A DNA stretch of 41,043 bases from Actinomycetota bacterium. Lineage in GTDB: Bacteria > Actinomycetota > Acidimicrobiia > Acidimicrobiales > Ilumatobacteraceae. The stretch covers positions 1 to 41,043 of the forward strand of contig WLGW01000008.1 in the NCBI GenBank assembly GCA_009703055.1, given 5' to 3'. This document shows, in pieces, positions 32,920-41,013 of the stretch. The notes beneath the pieces were generated by a model, which saw nothing but the letters and a program-made list of their open reading frames with translations, did not search any database and had not been told where the DNA came from. The number at the start of each line of letters is the position of its first letter. Positions within the stretch are counted from its first letter, which is position 1. The position numbers and the translations under genes were made by a program.

Positions 32920-34022
32920 TGCGGATAAAACGCCTTATCCACCAAACCGATATCAGACTTGATTGCTTCCAACGCAGCAGCGTCGCCGCCTAAAGCGGTC
33001 ACCATTGTGATGTAGTTCGAGCGCATGAGTGCTGCCCATGAATGGTCAGGGTCTCCCGGCTTACCCAAAAGGTCATCATCACGAAGAGTGTCGACATAAC
33101 GCACCCCGGCTTCTTTACCGATTTGCTCGAGAACGGGAGAAGGGAAAACTTCACTGCCGAAGACTGCGACAACGCCTTCTTTCTTGACCTGATCAATCAA
33201 GTTCGCAATTTCCTTTGGAGATGGCTCTTCGAATGACTGTGGCTGGATTGCACCGACGACTTCATATCCGTAACGATCAGCAAAGTAGGCATATGCATCG
33301 TGATAGGTCAACAACTTGCGGTTGGCAGGAGCAATCGTTGCCGATGCTGTCTTCACTGCCGCATCAAGGTCCATTGCGATTTTCGACAACTTGATGTAGT
33401 TAGCGTCGATGATCTCCATGCTGCTTGGATCAAGGGCAACAGCTGCATCACGAATGATATTCAAGTAACCAAGAATCAAGAAGGGGCTTGTCCAAACGTG
33501 TGGGTTTGGCTTGCCACCATCCATGGGGAATGAGAAGTCAAAAATCCAGCTTCCCTTGGGCATGGTTGCCGTTCCCAATTCGCATACGACAGAGTTTTTT
33601 GCATTTGCTTTTGCAAGTTCAAGAGTGGGGTCTTCCAACCCAAGCCCATTGACAAAAATGACATCGGCACGTTCGACAACGGATGCCGCGCTCGGAGGTG
33701 GTTCGAACGTGTGAGAGTTTGTGCCTTCTGGGACAATGCCGTCCACTTCAATTGAAGTACCCGACACCATCAAGGCCACCAAGTTGGTGATGGGCGCAAC
33801 AGTTGTCACAATGCGAGGAGCACGGCCAGAAACTTCCTTTGCTTCCTTGCACGCAGCAGCTGCTGCCTCTTGATCGGGATCAGGCGTTGAAGGATCATTC
33901 AGATTCCCTTGGCTCAAATCATCCTTAGGCTGAGCGACATTGTCAGCGGAGTTTCCTCCAGAGCATCCCGCAAGGGAGACAGCAAGAAGAATGGCAATGG
34001 GGGCTAATACACGACGGCGCAT
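32916..34022 (-). CDS. znuA: Zinc/manganese-binding lipoprotein (ZnuA/TroA type)
   Basis: 368 residues. Lipoprotein signal MRRRVLAPIAILLAVSLAGC (Cys20), an acidic Asp/Pro/Gln linker (about 28-60) and the cluster A-I fold. Likely metal ligands: NSHTFEP, NPHVWTSP, TYHDAYAYF and the acidic residue in FGSEVFPSPV. A third histidine at the position where MntC-type proteins often have Glu leans to zinc, but this is not decisive. It is the first gene of a binding protein-ATPase-permease operon with four-base overlaps. No Zur site is evident in the 36 bases to the P450 gene. Confidence 0.92.
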   Translation of the reverse strand: MRRRVLAPIAILLAVSLAGCSGGNSADNVAQPKDDLSQGNLNDPSTPDPDQEAAAAACKEAKEVSGRAPRIVTTVAPITNLVALMVSGTSIEVDGIVPEGTNSHTFEPPPSAASVVERADVIFVNGLGLEDPTLELAKANAKNSVVCELGTATMPKGSWIFDFSFPMDGGKPNPHVWTSPFLILGYLNIIRDAAVALDPSSMEIIDANYIKLSKIAMDLDAAVKTASATIAPANRKLLTYHDAYAYFADRYGYEVVGAIQPQSFEEPSPKEIANLIDQVKKEGVVAVFGSEVFPSPVLEQIGKEAGVRYVDTLRDDDLLGKPGDPDHSWAALMRSNYITMVTALGGDAAALEAIKSDIGLVDKAFYPQ

Positions 34023-34058
34023 TCACTCAGAATAGCGGGGCAAAGACGCCACCCTCGG

Positions 34059-35252
34059 TCACACAGCCCGTGGCGTCACCCTCATGGTGAAGGACTTGAC
34101 GGCGCGAGCAAAGATATTGGCCTCAACATCGGGCTCTGTCACCACTTCTAAATGAGTTGCCTTTTGGGACAACTCACGAAAAACAGAGGCGAGAACTAAT
34201 CGAGCAAGATTTGCACCAATGCACAAGTGCGTACCGAACCCAAATGAAAGATGCGGGTTTGGATGACGACGGATGTCGAAGGTGAAAGGATCAGCGAACA
34301 CCGACTCATCGTGATTTGCTGACGGATACAACATCACAAACCGATCACCGGCTTTCACCGGCTGACCTCCCACTTCGTCGTCAACGAGTGCCATGCGGAA
34401 CATGTTGTTGAGTGGCGACACCCAACGCAGAACTTCTTCAACAGCACCGTCAATCAACGTTGGATCTTTTGCCAACATCTCCCATTGCTCTGGCTGACGA
34501 CAGAACTCACGCAAGCCGTGAGAGATTGCGGTTCTCGTTGTCTCAGCGCCACCAGCAATGAACAAGCCCACTTCGTGCACGATGGATTCAGGTGGCAATC
34601 GCTCTCCATCAATTTCACTATTCACCCAGATGGACATGAAGTCATTGCGAGGACACGCTGCCACTTCTCCCATGATGGGCATCATCGCGCCGATGAATTC
34701 ACGATTCGCTTCAATGAACTCGCCCATGACCTCTTCGTCACGCTCACGCATATCGGTACGCATCAAGCGCTCGCTCCACGATTTCAATTGTGGCCACATC
34801 TCTTCAGGGAATCCCAACAATCGAGATGTCAACCGTGCAGGCAACTGACCTGCCAATAACTCAACGACTTCGAACTCACCTTTGTCAACAGCTTCAGAGA
34901 TCAGTTCTGCAACGAGAGCTTCAATTTCCTGCGTTCGCTCCGCAACAGCGGAACGAGTGAGCTGTGGCTGCACCAACATGCGTTGCTGGCGATGACGCGG
35001 GTCATCTTGCGCAATCATGTTGCTTTCATCCATTGAGATATTCGCTCGATACACACCCTTTGAAGAAAAGACAGATGATCGCCTTTCAACGTCCATCACG
35101 TCGGCATGACGAGTCAGACCCCACAAACCATTTTTCTCGTCGCGGTACACCGGCTCATTCGCACGCATCCATGCCCAGATGTCGTGAGGGTTTGACTGAT
35201 ACAAATTTGGATCTAACAAGTCAACGACAAGTCGTTCAGTTGATGCGCTCAT
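34059..35252 (-). CDS. Cytochrome P450
   Basis: 397 residues. I-helix GGAETTR (about 233-239), ExxR (VEEVLRW) and haem loop FGFGTHLCIGANLAR (about 337-351) with Cys ligand. Soluble bacterial P450, in size and motifs like the CYP125/CYP142 group and other monooxygenases acting on terpenoids or sterols; the subfamily needs an alignment. Needs ferredoxin and a reductase not seen here. Starts 3 bases after the acyl-CoA dehydrogenase, with AGGGGAGGGTG upstream, so the two form an operon. Confidence 0.95.
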   Translation of the reverse strand: MSASTERLVVDLLDPNLYQSNPHDIWAWMRANEPVYRDEKNGLWGLTRHADVMDVERRSSVFSSKGVYRANISMDESNMIAQDDPRHRQQRMLVQPQLTRSAVAERTQEIEALVAELISEAVDKGEFEVVELLAGQLPARLTSRLLGFPEEMWPQLKSWSERLMRTDMRERDEEVMGEFIEANREFIGAMMPIMGEVAACPRNDFMSIWVNSEIDGERLPPESIVHEVGLFIAGGAETTRTAISHGLREFCRQPEQWEMLAKDPTLIDGAVEEVLRWVSPLNNMFRMALVDDEVGGQPVKAGDRFVMLYPSANHDESVFADPFTFDIRRHPNPHLSFGFGTHLCIGANLARLVLASVFRELSQKATHLEVVTEPDVEANIFARAVKSFTMRVTPRAV

Positions 35253-35255
35253 TGT

Positions 35256-36425
35256 TCACCCTCCCCTTCGAGTGTTGGCCCACGATAAACCTTTTTCAGG
35301 GTCGGGCTCCACAGGGAGACCAAGGACTCTTTCGCCCAGAATGTTTCGCTGCACTTCGCCCGTGCCGCCGCCAATAGTGAGAGCTTTCGAAAACATGTAG
35401 CCGCTGTACCAACTCTTCGAACGAATCGTTTTGCCAGTCTTTGCATCTGGTTCGCCGATAATCATCGCATCGGCACCAATGATGTCGCGCGCAACTTCCA
35501 TCGCCCGTTGGCCATGCTCATCCGCCATGATTTTTCGAATGCTCGCTTCAGGTCCGGGCTGCTCCCCTCGCAACCGCGCCGTCAGAGTTCGCATGCGAAT
35601 GATCTCAATCACCGTGTACTCGATGTACAACTTCGCAAGACGTTGACGCATTGCAGCAGTATGCGGACCAAGTTTCTTTGCTTCTTCGATGATGTCGAGG
35701 GCAGTCGAACCTGCTCCCCACAACACTCCACCAGTAGAGAGCGACACTCGCTCATTCCCCAATGTCACTTTTGCGAGTCGCCAACCATCGTTGACATCTC
35801 CCACAACATTCTCATGCGGAATGTGCACATCAGTGAAGAACACTTCATTGAAACTCTCTGCACCAGCGATGTTCTTGATGGTGCGGATCTCAATTCCCGG
35901 AGAATCCATGGGGCAGATGAAATACGTAATTCCTTTGTGCTTGGGTGCATCAGGATCAGTGCGAGCAATCAAGATTCCAAACTTTGAGTAGTGCGCACCA
36001 GTGGTCCACACCTTCTGGCCGTTAACGACCCATTCATCACCATCACGCACTGCGCGCGTCGACAAGCCCGCAAGATCACTGCCTGCGCCGGGTTCTGAGA
36101 ACAATTGGCACCACACTTCTTCAGCAGCTAATGCCGGCAACACATACCGATCCTTTTGTTCTTGTGTGCCCGCGAAAATAATGGTGGGTGCAGCCCAACC
36201 AATTCCGATTTGGTTTGAAGGCCGCTTCACCCCCGCACGAGCAAACTCGTCATCGATAATGATTTGCTGAACAGGGTCAGCACCGAGGCCATACGGCGGT
36301 GGCCAATGCGGCGCCACATACCCCGATTCTGCGAATTCACGAGGAGAAGGGTTCGGATGATTCGCAATCCACTCCCTCACCACCAAGCGACGAGCGTCAT
36401 CATCTGGCGGGAGAAGTTCGTCCAT
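35256..36425 (-). CDS. Acyl-CoA dehydrogenase
   Basis: 389 residues from ATG 36425. Motifs: LFSEPGAGSDLAGLSTRA (substrate/FAD site), VNGQKVWTTGAHY, FFTDVHIPHENVVGDVNDGW and the C-terminal IGGGTGEVQRNILGERVLGLP. The catalytic Glu of many ACADs is not obvious in the expected position; some sterol-type enzymes are heterotetramers, but only one subunit is seen. Likely does alpha,beta-dehydrogenation of an acyl-CoA. The open frame continues to 36956, but that part is antisense to the SDR. I favour 36425 because TACTCT lies six bases before it, as in a leaderless start; ATG 36464 is the alternative. Confidence 0.93.
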   Translation of the reverse strand: MDELLPPDDDARRLVVREWIANHPNPSPREFAESGYVAPHWPPPYGLGADPVQQIIIDDEFARAGVKRPSNQIGIGWAAPTIIFAGTQEQKDRYVLPALAAEEVWCQLFSEPGAGSDLAGLSTRAVRDGDEWVVNGQKVWTTGAHYSKFGILIARTDPDAPKHKGITYFICPMDSPGIEIRTIKNIAGAESFNEVFFTDVHIPHENVVGDVNDGWRLAKVTLGNERVSLSTGGVLWGAGSTALDIIEEAKKLGPHTAAMRQRLAKLYIEYTVIEIIRMRTLTARLRGEQPGPEASIRKIMADEHGQRAMEVARDIIGADAMIIGEPDAKTGKTIRSKSWYSGYMFSKALTIGGGTGEVQRNILGERVLGLPVEPDPEKGLSWANTRRGG

Positions 36426-36462
36426 GTGGTCAGAGTAGGCGCTCGGGGCTACGGTAAAAGCC
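36426..36462. promoter_or_regulatory. Compact divergent promoter with two leaderless-type -10 boxes
   Basis: Minus strand: TACTCT (36437-36432), six bases, ATG 36425. Plus strand: TACGGT (36450-36455), seven bases, ATG 36463. Both -10 boxes lie in one 37-bp gap with no Shine-Dalgarno on either side, so the two transcripts probably start at or beside their start codons and may share an operator. Confidence 0.55.
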
Positions 36463-37356
36463 ATGAGTAAGTTGACATACGACGGAAAAGTTGCAGTAAT
36501 CACAGGCGCAGGTGGCGGTCTCGGCCGACAGCATGCCCTCCTTCTGGCATCACGTGGTGCACTGGTGGTCGTGAACGACCTCGGTGGCGCTGTTGATGGT
36601 GCAGGCGCAGACGCAAGTGCTGCCCAAAAGGTTGTTGATGAAATCCGCGCTGCAGGTGGCGAAGCAGTTGCCAACCACGACAGCGTTTCTACCCCCGAAG
36701 GTGGCGAAGGAATCATCCAGACAGCTGTCGACGCGTACGGTCGCGTCGACATCGTCATCAACAACGCAGGCATCTTGCGCGACAAGACCTTCCACAACAT
36801 GACACCTGATCTTGTTGACCCAGTCATCGACGTGCACCTCAAGGGCGCATTCAACGTGACACGCCCCGCATGGATTCGTATGCGCGAGCAGGGATACGGA
36901 CGCATCGTCTCCACATCGTCTGCAGCTGGCATCTTTGGCAACTTCGGCCAGGCCAACTACGGCGCAGCAAAGATGGGCCTCGTTGGCTTCTCTCGTGTTC
37001 TCGCGGCTGAAGGCGCAAAGTACAACATCAAGGCAAACGTGATTGCACCTCTCGCACTCACACGTATGACCGAGAACCTCATGGGTGCAATCGGTGACAA
37101 GCTCGACCCAGCACTTGTCACACCAATCGTTGCGTGGCTCTCACACGAAGATTGCGATGTCAGCGGCGAGATCTACTCCGTTGGTGGCGGTCGTGTTGCA
37201 CGCGTGTTCATCGGCGAGACACAGGGCTACTACAAGCCAGGCATCTCTCTCGAAGACATCCGCGACAACTGGGAACAGATTCGCAATACAGACGGCTACG
37301 TCATTCCGGCCAACCTCCCAGAGGAAACGGCCATGTTCTTCAACGCACTGAAGTGA
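36463..37356 (+). CDS. (3R)-3-hydroxyacyl-CoA dehydrogenase, MFE-2-type SDR
   Basis: 297 residues. Rossmann motif TGAGGGLGRQHAL (about 15-27), VVVNDLGGAVDGAGAD insertion, NNAGILRDKTF, Ser (STSSAAG), YGAAKMG. Same family as the gene at 22268 (MFE-2 / Hsd4A-like). Oxidises (3R)-hydroxyacyl-CoA with NAD+. Unlike that copy it is not followed by a MaoC hydratase but by an alpha/beta hydrolase and a PAP2 gene. Its TGA stop lies inside an inverted repeat that continues into the next gene. Confidence 0.93.
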   Translation: MSKLTYDGKVAVITGAGGGLGRQHALLLASRGALVVVNDLGGAVDGAGADASAAQKVVDEIRAAGGEAVANHDSVSTPEGGEGIIQTAVDAYGRVDIVINNAGILRDKTFHNMTPDLVDPVIDVHLKGAFNVTRPAWIRMREQGYGRIVSTSSAAGIFGNFGQANYGAAKMGLVGFSRVLAAEGAKYNIKANVIAPLALTRMTENLMGAIGDKLDPALVTPIVAWLSHEDCDVSGEIYSVGGGRVARVFIGETQGYYKPGISLEDIRDNWEQIRNTDGYVIPANLPEETAMFFNALK

Positions 37357-37417
37357 CACTTCACGTTGCATGCAACGACGCAATGATGATTCCGTCTCTC
37401 GACGGAATCATCATTGC
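37349..37417. repeat. Three consecutive perfect inverted repeats at the SDR/hydrolase junction
   Basis: First: TGAAGTG-A-CACTTCA (37349-37363), containing the SDR stop. Second: CGTTGCATGCAACG, a perfect 14-bp palindrome (37364-37377). Third: 17-bp perfect arms GCAATGATGATTCCGTC / GACGGAATCATCATTGC around TCTC (37380-37417), containing the ATGs at 37383 and 37386. No T-run follows, so it is not a standard terminator. It probably forms RNA hairpins that control translation of the hydrolase. Confidence 0.8.
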
Positions 37418-38228
37418 AATGCATGACTTCGGAGGAGAAGGCTCCCCTGTTCTTCTCTCGCATGCCACTGGCTTCCACGCACATTGTTGGGAACCAATGG
37501 CTCAGATTCTTTCTGTCAGCCATCACGTCATGGGTTTCGATCATCGTGGGTACGGCGATGCAGAAACAGTTGACCCCGCCACCATTGAGTGGCAGCAATA
37601 TGGCAACGATGCTCTCGCGGCCGCGCGTCATCTCTCTGCACAACATGATGGACAACCCATCGTTGGCATTGGCCATTCAATGGGCGGTGCTTCACTTCTC
37701 ATGGCGGCATTGCAAGAACCCTCATTATTCTCAGCACTCTTCGTTTTTGAACCCATCGTCTTCCCTCCTGCTCCAGAGAATGAAGATCGACCATCAAGCC
37801 CACTTGCAGGTGGAGCACGAAAGCGTCGCTCCACATTCCCCAATTTTGAAGCAGCGCTTGAAAACTTCACTGCGAAACCACCCATGGCCTCATTCCACCC
37901 CGTTGCTCGCGAGGCCTATGTTCGTCATGGCTTTAAGCCAAACGAAGATGGTGAAGTGGAACTGAAGTGTTTACCCGAGCACGAAGCGCGCACGTATGAA
38001 ACCGGCGGCACTCACAGCACCTGGGGAGACCTCGCAAACATCTCCACTCGAGTGTGGGTTCTTTCCGGTGCACCTGCACCATTCCAGCCGTCTTCTTTTG
38101 CCATCAAAGTTGCAGAAAACATTCCCGGCTCTACCTATGTGCAATTCGACGAGATGGGCCACTTCGGGCCACTAGAGCACCCAGCACACATTGCCTCGCT
38201 TGTTGAAAACACCATCGCTACTTTCTGA
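37353..38228 (+). CDS. Alpha/beta hydrolase (start uncertain)
   Basis: 291 residues from GTG 37353 (GTGA overlap with the SDR stop) or 281 from ATG 37383, which lies in a 17-bp hairpin arm; both are in frame. Family features: LLSHATGFHAHCW, FDHRGYGD, nucleophile elbow GIGHSMGG and the catalytic His in MGHFGPLEHP. The DGIIIAMHDFGGEGSP strand at the N-terminus is normal for the fold, so the start is at or before 37383. The frame runs open upstream to 37134 over the SDR, which I reject. An esterase, peroxidase-like or C-C hydrolase is possible. Its TGA overlaps the next ATG by one base. Confidence 0.88.
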   Translation: MTLHVACNDAMMIPSLDGIIIAMHDFGGEGSPVLLSHATGFHAHCWEPMAQILSVSHHVMGFDHRGYGDAETVDPATIEWQQYGNDALAAARHLSAQHDGQPIVGIGHSMGGASLLMAALQEPSLFSALFVFEPIVFPPAPENEDRPSSPLAGGARKRRSTFPNFEAALENFTAKPPMASFHPVAREAYVRHGFKPNEDGEVELKCLPEHEARTYETGGTHSTWGDLANISTRVWVLSGAPAPFQPSSFAIKVAENIPGSTYVQFDEMGHFGPLEHPAHIASLVENTIATF

Positions 38229-38749
38229 TGTCTGCATTTGATTCTGCGGGCGACCGCATCCTTGAACCATTACGCAATAACAAAGCGTCTGTCGCGTTGT
38301 TCGGGTTCGCCAGCACGGTTGGTGACTTCAGCATCGTGTGGCACGCCGTCGGATTGCTTCGCTCCATCGGATCAAGTGAGCGATTTCAACAAGCCCTTGC
38401 GCTTTCCATTGCGCTCGGCATTGAGAGCTTGATTGTTAATCAAGGAATCAAGCGGCTATTCCGTCGCGAGCGTCCCACAACATCAGGTGATGATCGTTTT
38501 GAAGTACGAACACCGAGCACGTCAAGTTTTCCGAGTGGCCACGCATCCTCAGCAACTTTTGCTGCAATCATTCTCACCTGCTTCACTGGGTTCCCACTCG
38601 TGATCCTTTGGTGCTCGATTGCCCTCATCGTCGCTCTTAGCCGTGTCGTGGTTCGCATTCATCACTTGTCTGACATCGTGGGTGGAATTGTGACGGGTGC
38701 AATCCTTGGTGGAATCGCTGTACCAATCATCACTTTTGCTCTCGGTTGA
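38228..38749 (+). CDS. PAP2-superfamily phosphatase, membrane-bound
   Basis: 173 residues with about five to six hydrophobic helices and the three phosphatase motifs: KRLFRRERP (KxxxxxxRP), FPSGHAS (PSGH) and SRVVVRIHHLSD (SRxxxxxHxxxD). These enzymes remove phosphate from lipid or polyprenyl phosphates at the membrane. The ATG overlaps the hydrolase stop (TGATG). Substrate unknown. Confidence 0.93.
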   Translation: MSAFDSAGDRILEPLRNNKASVALFGFASTVGDFSIVWHAVGLLRSIGSSERFQQALALSIALGIESLIVNQGIKRLFRRERPTTSGDDRFEVRTPSTSSFPSGHASSATFAAIILTCFTGFPLVILWCSIALIVALSRVVVRIHHLSDIVGGIVTGAILGGIAVPIITFALG

Positions 38750-38780
38750 CCTCCAATCAGGGAATAGGTATCTCCGGCCG

Positions 38781-38786
38781 TAGGTT
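38781..38786 (+). promoter_or_regulatory. Candidate -10 box for the DsbA-family gene
   Basis: TAGGTT followed by nine bases and the ATG at 38796. No Shine-Dalgarno sequence is visible in this interval. Confidence 0.4.
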
Positions 38787-38795
38787 GAGGTTTGT

Positions 38796-39395
38796 ATGAC
38801 ACGTTCGTTTGGACTCACTTTTGATTATCGCTGTCCGTTCGCGCGACTCGTCCACGACCATGTGGTTGAAGGTCTTCGTGCCGGCGCGGAGTGGGACGTC
38901 ACGTTTCTGCCGTTTTGTCTTGGGCAAGCTCATGTCGAAGAAGGTCAACTAGATATGTGGGATACCCCTGAGCGCGATAGCGGCCTGCTCACCTTGCAGT
39001 TGGCTATCTCGCTTCGCGATCAACAGAAGTCTGCGTTTCTCGATTACCACCAAGCAATGTTCAATTATCGACATGTCAACGGTGGATCTCTCCACGACCG
39101 TGCCCGCATTACCGAGATCATCGAATCTGCAGGCGGCAATGCCGCACAGGCCTTTGCTGACGTCGAGTCTGGCCGCACTTTGGCTGTGGTCCGCGAAGAG
39201 CACACAAAGTATGTGAAGTCCCACCAGGTATGGGGAACGCCCACATTCATCGTGGAAGACAAAGCGGTTTTCGTTCGCCTTCTTGACCATGCCCACGGCG
39301 ATACCGCAGCTGCACGACGCACTATCGACCGTATTTTGGACGATATTGACTGGCCCATCTTGAACGAGTTCAAGCACACCAGCGTCCCCATGTAG
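38796..39395 (+). CDS. DsbA/FrnE-family thioredoxin-fold protein with a single active-site Cys
   Basis: 199 residues. Thioredoxin-like start TFDYRCPFARLVHD, where the second Cys of the CxxC is replaced by Ala (CPFA), and cis-Pro loop VWGTPTFIVED near 147-157. In between is a helical insertion. The fold covers DsbA-like disulfide oxidoreductases, hydroxychromene-carboxylate isomerases and mycothiol-dependent enzymes; without the second Cys, dithiol oxidation is unlikely, and thiol conjugation or isomerisation is more plausible. No signal peptide, so cytosolic. Confidence 0.85.
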   Translation: MTRSFGLTFDYRCPFARLVHDHVVEGLRAGAEWDVTFLPFCLGQAHVEEGQLDMWDTPERDSGLLTLQLAISLRDQQKSAFLDYHQAMFNYRHVNGGSLHDRARITEIIESAGGNAAQAFADVESGRTLAVVREEHTKYVKSHQVWGTPTFIVEDKAVFVRLLDHAHGDTAAARRTIDRILDDIDWPILNEFKHTSVPM

Positions 39396-39401
39396 TCCTT
39401 G

Positions 39402-39407
39402 TAGGTT
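39402..39407 (+). promoter_or_regulatory. Candidate -10 box for leaderless WS/DGAT gene
   Basis: TAGGTT followed by exactly six bases and the ATG at 39414. No Shine-Dalgarno sequence lies between. Confidence 0.45.
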
Positions 39408-39413
39408 GGTCGG

Positions 39414-40880
39414 ATGGCCGACCACGAAAAGAGGATGAGCGACACCGAATCTCTGATGTGGCGTCTCGAAAAAGACCCGCATCTCGCTTCAACATTCGCC
39501 AACATCACCATTCTTGATCGTCCACCAAACATTGACCTCATGTATGCGCGCATGGAACGCACCGCTCTTCTCTTCCCGCGTTTACGTCGTCGCGTTCTTC
39601 CTGCGCCAGGAAACTTAGGCAACCCCACATGGGTTGACGACCCATCGTTTGACATTCGCTATCACGTTCGCCAAATTTCTCTTTCCGAGCCAGGCGATAT
39701 GCGTCAACTTCTTGACCTCGTGACATTGCTTGTTGCAGATCCGTTTGATCGCTCTCGCCCCCTGTGGCATTTCATTGTTGTGAATGGTCTGAGCGGTGGC
39801 CGCAGTGCACTTGTCCAAAAATTGCACCACACGGTGACCGATGGTCAAGGAGGAGTTGAACTCTCCATGCACTATCTCGATCTACAACGTGACCCGGGTC
39901 CGCTTCCCGCACTTGATCCCGCCATTGTGAATGCTGCAACTGACATCTCTTCTCCCGATGCCACAGAAGCTTTACGTGGAGCCATGACCGACAGCTTGCG
40001 TTTGCCACTGTCTGTATTGCGACAAGTGCGTGATGTGCTTGCTGATCCATCACTCATCGGAACAATTGGTTCATCAACATCAGCGACCATTAAAGGTCTC
40101 ATTGCACAGTTGAACGAAACAGATGCAGCTCGCTCTCCGCTGTGGACATCGCGGTCATTGCGTCGCCGACTGGAAACAACGCGCATCAGCTACCACGACA
40201 TGCGCGGCGCTGCGAAAGCTTTGAACGGAACGTTGAACACAGCATTTGTGACTGCCGCTGCGCATGCAGCAGGCAAGTATCACCAACAGTTGGGTGCACC
40301 TGTTGAATCGTTGCGAGCATCAATGGCGATCAGCACACGCACGGAAGACAGCGGAACAAATGCGTTCACATTGGCTCGCATGCTGGTGCCGACTTCAGAG
40401 ATGCCACTGCCTGAACGCTTCGCTGCCGTTAATGAAATCCTCGCTGCAGCACGTGAAGGCTCAACCTCAGGGTCACTCGAAGCAATTGCCACCGTCTCAA
40501 CAGTGATTCCCACCTCTGTCGTCACACGCCTTGCGCGAGCACAGGCAGAAACCGTCGACTTCGCAACATCAAATGTTCGAGGTGCAGGTGTGCCCTTGTA
40601 TGTGGCTGGTGCAAAACTTTTGGAGAACTACCCCGTTGGCCCACTGGGCGGCGTTGCATTCAATGTCACGCTGATGTCGTACATGGGCAGCCTTGATGTG
40701 GGCATCAATATCGATGAGGCCGCCGTCGAAAGCCCAGCGTTGCTGCGTGACTCACTGGTGGAGTCATTGCGAGAGATGAGTTCATATGCGCCAACGCGCA
40801 CAGATGACACTGCATCACCCCTCACGGGCGATGCAGCAGACCAGCCGACTAAACGTCGGTGGTGGCAGCGCTCGCGCTAA
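39414..40880 (+). CDS. Wax ester synthase / diacylglycerol acyltransferase (WS/DGAT)
   Basis: 488 residues. Catalytic motif KLHHTVTDGQGG (HHxxxDG, about 142-153), an acyl-CoA-binding N-terminal domain (LMWRLEKD..., RRRVLPAPG) and the C-terminal domain with SNVRGAGVPLYVAGAKL and SYMGSLDVG. It transfers acyl chains from CoA to diacylglycerol or alcohols, forming storage lipid. An alternative ATG is at 39435. The C-terminal basic tail (KRRWWQRSR) overlaps by 32 bases with the small convergent gene at 40849. Confidence 0.95.
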   Translation: MADHEKRMSDTESLMWRLEKDPHLASTFANITILDRPPNIDLMYARMERTALLFPRLRRRVLPAPGNLGNPTWVDDPSFDIRYHVRQISLSEPGDMRQLLDLVTLLVADPFDRSRPLWHFIVVNGLSGGRSALVQKLHHTVTDGQGGVELSMHYLDLQRDPGPLPALDPAIVNAATDISSPDATEALRGAMTDSLRLPLSVLRQVRDVLADPSLIGTIGSSTSATIKGLIAQLNETDAARSPLWTSRSLRRRLETTRISYHDMRGAAKALNGTLNTAFVTAAAHAAGKYHQQLGAPVESLRASMAISTRTEDSGTNAFTLARMLVPTSEMPLPERFAAVNEILAAAREGSTSGSLEAIATVSTVIPTSVVTRLARAQAETVDFATSNVRGAGVPLYVAGAKLLENYPVGPLGGVAFNVTLMSYMGSLDVGINIDEAAVESPALLRDSLVESLREMSSYAPTRTDDTASPLTGDAADQPTKRRWWQRSR

Positions 40881-41013
40881 GCAACGAGCGAAGGTCGAGG
40901 AGAAGATCTCCTACTTCGACTGCAGAGACAAGTTCGCGACGAAGCATTTCTGCCAACGCCTTGTCAATGACGGCGAGCGCTTCGGTAATGACCGGTTCGC
41001 GTGTTTCCATCAT
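40849..41013 (-). CDS. Small helical protein, 54 residues
   Basis: I translated this gene by hand from ATG 41013 to TAG 40849. It begins MMETREPVITEALAVIDKAL and continues as one or two amphipathic helices (LAEMLRRELVSAVEVGDLLL), ending SASAATTDV. The product is charged, helical and has no cysteine or membrane segment. AGGAG lies about 8 bases before the ATG on a clear ribosome-binding sequence, which supports a real gene. It overlaps the convergent WS/DGAT gene by 32 bases. Function unknown; the next gene on this strand upstream is outside the window. Confidence 0.6.
   Translation of the reverse strand: MMETREPVITEALAVIDKALAEMLRRELVSAVEVGDLLLDLRSLLSASAATTDV

Noticed and set aside
36426-36956. 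Long upstream extension of the acyl-CoA dehydrogenase frame
   Set aside because: It runs antisense through the SDR gene, has low-complexity Arg/Pro/Ser composition and no acyl-CoA dehydrogenase homology.
37134-37352. Upstream extension of the alpha/beta hydrolase frame
   Set aside because: It overlaps the SDR coding region in another frame and shows none of the hydrolase fold; the hydrolase homology starts near 37383.
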